Source: Mugil cephalus
Lineage: Eukaryota; Chordata; Actinopteri; Mugiliformes; Mugilidae
Assembly: GCF_022458985.1 (NCBI RefSeq)
Contig: NC_061772.1
Coordinates: 28,207,501 to 28,271,500, forward strand
DNA length: 64,000 nucleotides
Reading direction: 5' to 3'
The position numbers and the translations under genes are program-made. Below the pieces are notes generated by a model. It was given only the letters and a program-made list of their open reading frames with translations. It made no database searches and was not told the DNA's origin. The number at the start of each line of letters is the position of its first letter. Position 1 is the first letter of the stretch. Shown here piece by piece: positions 36,356 through 48,300 of this stretch.

Positions 36356-39300
36356 TCACTTCCTGCGGCGTGAGGCGGCTCCCTTCTTGCTGCTGCAAGG
36401 TGCAATACAAAAATATGCAAAAACTGTGAGATCGGTGCAGAAATCTTGAAAAATGAAACTTAGTATGTTTAAATGCTTGTGGAAAAAAATATTATTGCCG
36501 TAATCCGACTTTAACTGGACAAATTAAACACATGTAAACATGTTACTCTAAAATCAGAATTCTCCTTTTCCGATTAAGACCCGGATCATATGATCGGAAA
36601 TCAATTTTCTCCAGCATGTATACGCCTTAGTTGGACTTTAACTGGACAACGCGGAGGAGGAGGACATGTTAGAGGTAGTTGCATGTAAACCGAGACAATG
36701 ACCTCATTCATAAAGTCGAATAGTTTGATTAAGCTGTGCGTCTAAATGCACTGAGTGTGTGCACACTAAAGGAATGCTATAAGAAGAATTTGATTCAATA
36801 GATGACCTTCCCTGGACAAAGCCAGACTAATTTCACTGTCTATAAATATTTCTTGGGATGGAAACTTGATCTGGAGTCTCTGATGATCCTCCTGTAGAGA
36901 CCTGCCAGGTCAGTTTAACCATTAGGGCCAAATAGTGTGTTACCAGACTCAAATAAGAACTGGGCCACAATTGACTGTCATTTGGATCTACAGTGCCCCC
37001 TGGTGCAATGAAAGTTTGGCCAGAGGGGGCGCTGCTGCTTGCCTGTAGAAAAGTCTACACGTTCTTAGATCATCTAACATATAGTGATTTAAGGCGTTTC
37101 TGTTTAATCTCTGTGTTTGTGTTCGTTACTTACTGTTTCTGCAGCTCGTCAATGCGGTTTCTGAGAGAGACGACCTGAAAGACAAACAGAGTCTCACTTT
37201 ATACCCTCAGCCTGTTGCTAACCTGCTGCTAACCTGCTGCTAACCTGCTGCTAAGCTGCTGCCATGTGGATTTTATTATGGGCCGTGTTTCAGCTGATAC
37301 AGAGATAAATTAACTGGATTGTCCTACAACCAACCAGAGCATGTTTGGTTTGACTTCCAAACCCTTTCCACCTCAATTTTGATATAATAATCATTGTCCC
37401 CTTAATGTTGTTCCAACTCTGCATTAAATCTTGACAAAGGCCCCCATAGAAAACGGTGAAAAGAAGAGGCGGTAGCCTGAATGTGACCCAGAAGACTTTT
37501 AGAAATAAATACAGTCATGCAGCATCTCCTGCAGCACTGACCTCGTATCTCTGTCTCTTGAGCTTCTCGCAGTGGTCGTATTTAATCGCCTCCAGCCTGT
37601 GCAGCCACTCCCACAGCTCTTTGGCCTTTTCCCTGACGAACACAAACCAGGAACCAGGAAGAGTTCAGTGGACAATCTGGCAGAGTTTTTTTTTCCTCCA
37701 GAAAAATAATCATATTATAACTCCCTTGGACAGAGATTCATCAAAATTGCAAAGTTAATACTTAATATAACCCTAACCCACCTCAGGTTGTCCTCGCTTA
37801 GATCAGAGACGCTAAGGGGTTTGCATCTCTCTGCGAGAACCTTCTTCTTCTTTTCTCTTTCAGTCTGCTTCTTGCCTCTCCTCTGATCAACCTGGAAGAG
37901 TCAGAACTGGTTGGAACTCCAGCCTGCTTCAAATGTGCAGCTGAACAAAAGAAAAACAACCTGCAATGTTGAAAAAAGAGCAGAAATGAAATAACAGAAT
38001 ACCCTCTGCAGGTGGCTGCTGTAGCCCATGGATCCCATGTTGGTCAGCGCTATCTTCTTCTTGGCCTCATCCTCAGCCTTCCTGTGGGCGTCGGCCTCCT
38101 CCTTCCTCTGCCGCTCGGCCTGTAAAACGAAGGAGGACGGATGGAGGTTAAACTGTTAAGTCTGAAAATCATCTTTCTCGTTATTAAGTATATTTATGAA
38201 TCCTCATTGAGCTACTTCACAGCAAGAAGGTTCTGAGTTCTAATCTCTCTAGTCTCTTTTTGAATTGTTTTCATGCTAACTCTCTTAAAGAGTCATGCAC
38301 AGTGTTGTGCTGCTAAACCAAAATCATCTCTATCAATTCAATGTCCATTTCTAGGGAGGCAGCACACACCAGTTTTGAGGACAAATCTCAATTTCACCCG
38401 TTTATTCGACGTTCGGTCTGGCGACATTCATCAGACCGTCTAAATAATGAAAATGGAGATCATGTCATTTAGATACAGGAACTTAAAGGTGATTGGCTAA
38501 GAAAGTCACATGATCAAATTTCATTGTTTAACACACATTTTCTTGAGATGACAAGACAAAATCAGGTGAATTACTTTTAAATTACTTTTAAACGTTAAAA
38601 ACTGAGGCCTCGTGTTTTTTCTAATGTTCAAATTTTGAATATTCTGCAACCTAGTCTAGAGAAAACATCTCAAACTGAAGTCATCGTTTAGTCCACCAGG
38701 TGTCATACACAACACATTTCTCTCTTAGACAGTATTGTGGGTAGACCACGCCCTCTGGTTGGAGAAGTGCAGCGTAGCTGGAGAGAAACCAGAACTTTTA
38801 ACACCACATAAAAAAAAAAAGCGTACCTCCCGTCTGGCCTGTCGCTCTTTATCCTTCTCAGCACGAATCCTCTGCTGCTCGGCTCGCTCAGCGCGACGCT
38901 TCTCCTGCAAACACAAATCAATACACAGTCCTTACGTCGCTCACTCCCTTGCACAGAGCATTGAGCTCTAAGCTTCATCATATAAAAGTACACGTAGAAA
39001 CTGTGAAATGTTATTGGGGCATTATCTCACAATTCTTTCTTTGAGAGCGATGAGTTCCTCCTCCTCCTTCTTCCTGCACTCAAAGTGAGCGTCGATCAGC
39101 GACTGCAGCTCAACCAGATCTTTGTTCTGACGTTTCTTCTGGATGTCCTGCAAGATGTGGACCCAGACAAAGAGCTGCAACGGTGCATCTGACAAACTAA
39201 ACTAAACTAAATCATTTGATTTGATTAGTTTATTTGTAAACTGAAGATAGAAAACACTAAAGAAAAAAAGTATAAAAAGGGTAAGATGTTGTGCAGGAAA

Positions 39301-42300
39301 ATACGAGAGAATAGTACATACTCAAAATGTGTTGGATGAACAGGATGCACCACCTGATCCTAAATCAGTTATTAAGTTTGAACTAAAGTTCTTCTTTAGT
39401 TCTTTGTAACTGCAGACTGGTGACTTTGTAAATGTGTTGCATCATTAACATTTAAAGAAACAAAAACAGGAAGTGTCCATCATATGACGTGTATGACTAA
39501 TGTTACTCTTCTGTCCATCACCACATAAAGAACAGCCCAAACTATTTGCTGGAGCAGAATCAGCATTTGAAAAACTCTACTTCTTTTTTTTAGGTTTACC
39601 AGAAACTTCAGAGTGTATTTACACAAAGTATCGGTACTGGACCGGTATCGCCGATACCAGCCGGAATTTTACTCCATGTCGAATTGGAAATTAAATCGAT
39701 GGTATCCAACATCACTAATCCACACTTCCACTAAAATCACTAGCAACTGTCAATCACCATGATGTCACATCCTGTTTTAATGGCATCAAATAAATAAAAT
39801 TTAGTGTGACAGATCTACTGTAAGGTTGTTTGTTTTATGCTTTAATGTTTGTTAGATATTAGATAGATTAAGTTTCTGGAGATCTCAAGAAAACAAACTC
39901 TTGTTTTCCCGAGATAATGAGATCATTAACTTGAGATATCGGGGGAAAAAAAACAAAAAAAAAACAGAGGAAAATAAATCACGTATTTTATCTGTATTTT
40001 AGTTTTATGCTCAAGTCCCATTCATCAACATGGAGGAGGTGGAGCTTATGAACTATACTGCAGTCAGTCACCAGGGGGAGCTCTACTTGCTTTAAGAGGA
40101 GTTGTCATGACGTCCATTTTCTATACAGTCTATGATTCAGCTACATTACAAATTAATGAGAGGTGAATTTGGTCTGGCTTCCAGATTAAAGGAAATGCTA
40201 ATTTATCCAAATACAGGGAAAATGGAGAATGGTTTATGGGTGAGAGAGTTATGGACCGCAGCTTTATTTGGGCCAACAAAGAGACAATGGAAATGATGAA
40301 TCTAATCTCTTTATCTACAGATCGATCAACTTACGTCAAAGTCCACTTTCTCGCCATCTGGGATCTTCGGAGCACTCGGCCTGTCGAAGGAAACAAAAAG
40401 TGAATTTAAGTTCCTATTAATAAGAAACATGACGTTCTAGTTACGGATGACAGAGAATAAATGTACTCACTTAAACTTCGGCTTCTCCTCTGGTTGTTTT
40501 CAGCGTCGAAGCAACACGAGGTAGAGAAGAGAGAATGTTAGAGGCTTGAACATGGAGAGAGTGTAAAGATCTGCAGGTTAATCAGGGAATAGATCCGTGT
40601 GGACAAGCTGAGTTACTACTCAGGGGCTGCAGGTTGTTTCACACCTCCAGTACATCGTTGTAATGTGAGAGTGAGTTTTAAATTCTTTAGCAATACTTTC
40701 CATCAACAGTGACCTAATTACTGCGCGTTAACCTCGGCTTTAAGGATTATAAATACACAGGAATACTGGTTGACAACAGAGGAGACACGAATATATTTCT
40801 ACCCTAATTAACTGTTTGTAAATGCAATGATTTCTTTACTTGCAGAGGGAGGAGAAATTAGAAGTTTGGAACCAGTTTTAGGAAGCTACAGCTTCTCTAA
40901 AACAAGGAAATACCAAACACATGATCTCTTTTCAGTAGCCAACTTCCAAAATGAAAAATGAACACCTGAACACCTTCAGACCCGACCTGAACTTTAGCAA
41001 AATCATCTCACAGCAGCAGCCGATGTATTCTGCATAATTTTATTCTGATTTAGGTTTATTTTTAGGTGATTCCAGACGCTGAACTGACTACATCTCAGGA
41101 TGAAGCCTTAAAAAATGCTGCAAAATTGAGAATCAACTGCTGAAAAACTACACAAAACAATCTGCATTTCCTCAAATGTCCACTAGAGGCTAACTCCAAA
41201 ACTGAGTCAATCCCCATAGAAAAACCTATGTTCAACCTATGTTCCAATCCTCACTCTGTCATCATGAACTTCACATAGAGATCAAATGAATGGCATCGTT
41301 AATACAAGCAGCTGATACGAGGTTCCTCCTCTGCAGGATGCCTGGGCTCAACCTTAAGCTTAATTTATAGCCCCTTTGGCGTAGCTCCAGTCCCTGCGCC
41401 ATAGCCTCCACAGACCGTGACCTGCTGGGATTAATCTGAAATGCACGTCCCTTATTGATGTGTCCCAGCAGCCAGACATGCACAGAAAGCTCTAAATAGC
41501 TCTAAACCATCACCTCAGATGTCTTCTCTTAGTGGAAGTCACTGTTAATCGACATGTATCGACTTCAACTTGAGCCACTCAGTTCCACCCACCAAACTTA
41601 ACACAGCTGGCCGATATAAATGCTTAGTAGTAGCTCAGGAGGTAGAGCGGTCGTCCAATAACCTCCGTTCGATTCTATCCTAGTCTGTCTGTTGTGTCCT
41701 TTGACACTTAATCCACTTTGTCCCCTTGTGTATGACTGCGAGTGAGTGATGTTTAGTGGTGGTCGGAAATCGGCGGCCACCTTTCTGTTCGTCTACCCCA
41801 GGACAGCTGATGTAGTTTACCACCACCAGGGTGTGACTGTGTGAGCGAATGATGGAAAAGTGCAACATAAAACCAATGCATTATTCTTATTATTTAGAGA
41901 TTGGACGGGGGAGTTTGAACAATCCGGGATGGAGCTTGGTCTTTCATTCAGTGTTGTGAGGTTGTCTCCTGAGCAACTTTCCTTTCCGGATTTACCGGGC
42001 ATGCACAGCTGACGGGACATCCCGAGGTAGCACCAGATTTCCTTACAGGGATTACACAGTATATACAAGGACGCCTTGTGATTCCCCATTAGGAGCTAGA
42101 ACGTGCTGCCAGGGGCAGAGACATCCGGAAAATACCACTGAAAGCGCGTTGTCACCACGACCAATCCTTTGATAAGTGGATGAAAGTAGGTCGCCGCGTG
42201 GTTACATGAGGGCTGGTTCTCATTGCCTGTTGTCTGCCAAGGTGTCATCTGCCAGCCCCCACTTCTACGACTATTTTAGAAATGGCTGGGAGTTAGATGG

Positions 42301-45300
42301 CAAGATGGCCTCCCCCCCACAGACGCCACGCTGAGCTTCAAAACCTCCCGTCGATGCTCTTTTCACCGCATTACTGTGCATTTACTTTCAGTCAAAGGTT
42401 TGCACGCAGCAAAGAGGCCACTGTGTTATTATGAGATTATATAAGATTTCACAATGTTAATCTCTTGTGAATTAGTGTGTAAATCAAACCAGTATAATCA
42501 GAGACATTTAAAGTGCTAATCAGGATCAGTCATAAAAAAGTTTTTTAACATCAGACCACACTGTTCACAACTTTAAAGTTGTAATTTCTGTTAATTCTTT
42601 CCGTGGTGAATACAGAGCTTGGATTGGTGAAGTGTATGATTAGAGTTTTATTATTTTTATTTATTTATTTATTTTTTTAGGAACCTTCACTCTAAAATAC
42701 AAAAAACAGACAAGACGGGGGGAAGGAGGGGGGAAAAAAAGCAGGCAAAAGCAACAGCGACTCAGCAGGAAATACAAACTACCATCTTGATCTCCCTCGT
42801 CCACTGGCAGGACACATTCATGCAACAAAAAAAAGAAGAAGAAGAAGAGATGAGCAGTGGGGCTCATAACCATGACTCAGTATTCATGAATCCTCCACCC
42901 TGTTCCTCCTCCGCCACCTGACGCACACACTAAAGTTTCCCTCCAGGCTGCTCATCACCTCAAAACAATTTAATCATGTGTGAAAGACAGAGTAGAATTC
43001 AGATCAACATACCTTCCTCTTCATAGGCGTCTGCATGCAGCAAGCGTCCAAAGCAAGAGCAGAACAGAGATCATTAGTGGTCGGACTGGGTCTCTATATG
43101 CTGCACAGTTTATGAAGCACATTTACATGATGGGGGGGCTGATTGATTGATTGATTTTCAGATTGAACAGGCGGCCGCTGCACGACGTCCCAGCACGTGT
43201 CGTTCATTGATCCTTTACCAGCTCTTTCTTTCTTTGTTTTTTTAGTTTGACTGTATGTTTCTGACTGGTGGTGACATGGTTTTCACAGAGAGATTATAAT
43301 GTTTGAGTGATTTGACTTTGTTCTGCATTCTCTAATCGTCATACCTGATTAAAAAGTTGTTCAATGTTACCATTAAGGGACAAATGTGTCCAAAAATGCC
43401 CCAAAAATGACACATGCTAATATTTTTTTACATAAATCTTTTAATCCAATTCATTATTAACCATAAATACCGAAGGTTTTATTATTATTTTTTTATTTTT
43501 AACCCTTTATATGCCAGTGTTTGCAATGTCATCACAATTTTTATTTGATAGAAAAAAAAACCCAAAAACAGATTTTTTTAATGATCTAAATTTTTTAATA
43601 ATAGAAATTATTTATTTTATTTTATTTATTTTTTTTAGTGCCCTATTTCCAAAAATTGTTACGTTGTTACCATTAAAGGAAAAAGGGAAAAAAAGGGAAA
43701 TATTTTTTTCTACTTTTTTTATTTTTTTTTTATTTTGGTGCCATCACAAACACTGGCATATGAAGGGTTAAAAGTCAGAAAATAATCAAACTTTTGGTAT
43801 TTGTGATTAGTACTGAAGTGGATTAAAAGACTTACGTAAACAAAAGAAGAAATAACTATTAACATGGGTTATTTTTAGGGCGATATTGAAGAGGACACTT
43901 TTGTCCCTAAACGGTAACAACGTAACAATTTAGGTTACACAGTGTAAAAATTGAGTATTTTAGGATCTGAGTTTGAAATGTCAAAAAAAAAAAAAAAAAT
44001 ACGCACCTTTGTCAAATATGATAACAAAAAGAGTACCTATTACCAACAGTTATCAAAAAAAATTGGAAAACTTCACAGGGTTAAGGTCATAAATATGTAA
44101 TTCTTTGCACATGTTTTCTGATGTTCAGTCTTTCATTGGTTTCAAATTTATTATGGACTGTAAATAAATTAATTTCTGTTTGAGTCAACGTTATGTTTTG
44201 TCCTTGGTTAAGAACTGGCACTGGGCTGTTTGGGGTAAATTTAAAACCTGGGACGTCTGCAGTGATTCCACCTCAGTGGAAACTAAACTCAGTCATAAAT
44301 AGATCAATTAAACCAAACCTAAGGAGATTTGTGAGGATGAGAATTGAACAGCACCCCAATGTAAATGCTTTCTTCATCTACACGCAGGGAAAAAGGTGCT
44401 AAACGTAGACAGAAGGGAGGTGAAGAAATTACTTTTACATGACTGACATTACCCATCATCCTTTGCGCTAGGCCTTGAAGAGAAACAGGTGAGTTTGCCC
44501 AAAATGCAAACAATGGAGATCAGCATTAACAACGAAATGAGATATTAAAATGGACAGAAGGCCACGGATGAGAGGGGGCGACTGGTTCATGTAAAAGGCT
44601 GCAGATTTTTTCTTCTCAACATGTAAATGCTCATATTCAAAACACACATCTGACAGTGAGCGATAACAGGACGAAATGTTTCGTTGGGACTGTGTGTGAG
44701 CTAAACGATAAATGATGTGGTAACTATGGACGTTTGATGAAGCAACACAACAGGAGACGTTCAGACGTATCCACAGACTGAGAGATTTGCTTTTAGATAT
44801 TTTGGCGGCGCGGCTAAAATCTGAGGGAAATGTGGTTTGTTTTTTTCTTCCAGGAACTAATGTTTGGGACATTTATAAATACCTAAAAATGTCTCTGCAG
44901 CCTAAAAAAACAACAACTGACAGCTATTATCGTTCAGTGCTGCAAAGCTAACCTCATTTTAAAAGAAATTGCCCCATTTTTTTTTACAGGTTGAACTCAG
45001 GTGTCTCTTTGTTTAATTTATGGCTGTTAAATGTAGCTGTATGTTTATGTTAAATCTGACATTAACAGGAGATGTGCAGCTGCTAGCTTGTGTGTCGTGG
45101 CCCAGTTTGGCTGAATGACATGTGGGTCTGCTCTGAATGTGCACAGAAACTTGATTTTTACTCTGCAGACCCACTTTGGTCAAACTGGGCAGTTATGAAG
45201 AGGAGGTAACTCCAGTGGAAAGGGCCAAATAGATTAGTGAGCTGCAAAAATATCCCACCCAACAAGACAGCAGAGTCTTCATACTTTATTACTGTACAGA

Positions 45301-48300
45301 AACTGGAAATATATAAATATATATATGTATGTATCTGAAGGAAGAGAGTGATATTTTAGAGACTTGTGGAACAGAGAAACAATATGTGGAGATACATCAC
45401 CACCTTCTGGCAGATTTCCGTCACTGTGACAAGGAAAACAATTTCTTCAATTTTCTCAGAGATTTTTAATTTTCAAATGTGAAATAGATATATTAATTAA
45501 TAAACTTAGACAAAAGGAATTAGGGATTAAATATCCAAAAGATAAGCAAATTTTGACACCTCATTACAGATAAAACAACTTATCAGATCAAAGCTATTTA
45601 ACATTTTGTTGAAAAGTTGAAAAAAATAATAATCTGTTGACTTTAAAATGTATTAGCCACAGTTAACGTTGCAGCCTGTGTTGTATCTGCTACACTACCG
45701 GTCAAATTTATTTATTTATTTTTTATATTATTGAAATGTGTGCAGTTTAATGTCTCACTTAACTCTGAAATTAAAGCTCAGATCCACAGAAGAGTTTTAG
45801 AGCCACACATGAGAAAAAAATCAGAGGAAGCAGATTTTTTTTCATTATACACTTTGCGAAAAAAGTCTAAATTTTCAAGTTGAAATTTCAAGAAAAAAAA
45901 ATGTTTTTTTCACGAAATTTTTACTTTTTTCAAAATTTCTAATTTTTTCTCAAAGTGCACGATGAAAAAAAAAATCTACTTCCTCTATTTTCTTTGTCAT
46001 GGGCCCTAAGACTCCTCCATGTAGACCAAATAAACTACTGAAAAACTCCATGTTTTCAAGCTTTCCATCTAGTTTTTATCCTGAGGTAGTTCTGGTAGAG
46101 CTTGGACTAAAGGTTTGGGTCATTATCTTGTTGTAGGATGAAGCTCTGACCAACTGTACCAGAGGAAACTGATGCTGCTCTAAAACTTTTAACAGGTTGT
46201 GTATATTTAGCAAAGAGATGTTAAAAAAAAGGTGTTGCGTTGGTTTCTTATTAAAAATATTAAAAGTCTTTTCCAAATTAAAATGTGTTGGAGTAATCCA
46301 CAGATAAATGAACACTTTTTTTGATTTTATGTGTTAAGACTCAGCTCTGTGACCTGTCAGGTAGGACATGTTTTGCAGCGAGGACCGACTATCCTACGGG
46401 GCAGAGTAGTGCTGGATGTCCTGCGGGAGAAGGATGTGAACGACAGCCCATGCCACGTACCTTCCTCCTCATGAACCACCTCCTGCGCCACCTCTGGCTC
46501 GGGTTCTGGTTCAGGCTCTACCTCTGGCTCTGCTTCTACCTGGGCCTCCGCCTCAGGGGCTACTTCTACTTCTACTACCTCCTCCTGGGCTAGGGGCACG
46601 CAGCATGCACCAAACCGCCGGGGACAGGGAGGGTGTCGGAGAAGGCCGTTAATGGAGACCACAGACATGACAGAGCCATTAGAAACCAAAAGTGAGACAT
46701 TACTTTAGTTACAGAGAGAGGATGGATGGGTGAACGAGGGACAGCACTGCTGGAGAACGGAGAGAAAGAAACAGGTGATGATGAGAGAAAGTCAGTTGAC
46801 CTTTCACACGGAGGCCACACTGAACAGCTGGTGTGTAAAACTACCTGGAAAACCAAAATAATGCTCACAATTCAGATTAACCCCTTCCAAACAATTCTTC
46901 TATTAACAACTAACAAGATTATTATTGGTGAAGATTAATATATTTGCAGTAGCATTTTATACATTAATAAATGGAAGTATCTGCAATCATTTTAATGCAA
47001 TAACACTTTAAGGAGCATTTGGCAACATTATACTGTATTTCCTAACTCTTGCACAACAGAATTGTTTGTTATTAAATATTATAGAGAAAAAATATTAGTA
47101 TTTTGACTATATTTTTGAACCACGACTGATGGTTTTTGTCGCCAGAAATAAGCAAATCTCACTCAAAATCTAATTCAAAATAAATTATTGTCAGTCACCA
47201 AAATGTTGGGAATATGGAGTTGGAAGATTACACTGGTGAAATGTATTATTTGTCAATGCTAACGGTTTTTAACTTTGTTCAAATCCTACATTTTCTTTAT
47301 CTGAAACAATTTTAATTTAATTTAGCTGAGAATATTAATGCTTCAGAAGAATTTTTTTCATTTTAAGGAAGGCCAAGTATATACTCAAAATAGACCTTAA
47401 ACTAGAGTCACAGCGGCTAAACAGCTAGCTAACAGGTTGTTGAAGCTGGTGGAACAGGGGATGAGATAAACTGGCTATTTGAACTATAAATCATTAAATC
47501 AGGAGAAGTTAAATCAATTTCTAAGTAAATATGAAGCAAAAAATCTAAGTAATCGTATATTCAGAGACATTAAACATTGGGGTCATGGGGTCAAATTGAC
47601 TCCAAAGATACTAGGAGGGTTAAGCTAATGGAACAGTAGCTAAACTGCTAATTAGCGCAGTGTTTGAACTGGGAGATTGACTAAGCTGGTGGAACAATGG
47701 CTAAACTGCTACTTTGCACAGTGATTGAGCTAATGGATGCTAATGGGCAGTTGCTAAATTACCAGCTAGTGCAGTGTTTAAACTGGTGTAGCAGGGGCTA
47801 ACTACGAGATTGTTGAAGCTAGTGAAGCAATGGCTTAACTGCTTCCTTGCATGGTGATTGAGTTAATGTAATGGAGCAGTAGCTAAATCGCCAGCTGGTG
47901 CATTGTTTAAACTGGTGTAGCAGAGGCTAAACTGGCTAACTAAAGGGCATTTCAGCTAATGGTGTAAAGCTAATATCTAGCAGAATGTCAGCTAGCTAGA
48001 TAGCTAGCTCAAAGCAAGTTAGTTCAAACTGGCCTCAGTGAGGAAATGGCCCTATACGACAACTGAATTTTTAATTTAAGTTTAATTGTGACTTAAGAGG
48101 GGAGCTCTGTTTTAGTTTAAACTCAACTATATGATATTTTATATATAAAAGCGTCTTTGGATGAGTACTAGACTACTTACGGCTAATATGTTTGTAGCCA
48201 ATATGCTGATTGTGGTCATTTACTTATCTTCAGTTAAATGCATCTTTATTTATTTATTTAATAAATTATTTTTTTAATAATCGTTGAGGTAGTTTTCCAC

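Noticed and set aside
43511..43771. Phe-rich 86-codon ORF
   Set aside because: It lies wholly within the TTAA-flanked MITE and reads through poly-T tracts.
46321..46593. Plus-strand ORF (90 codons, Leu/Tyr-rich)
   Set aside because: It is the complement of the Glu-rich tnnt3 exon and its flanks, so it is a shadow.
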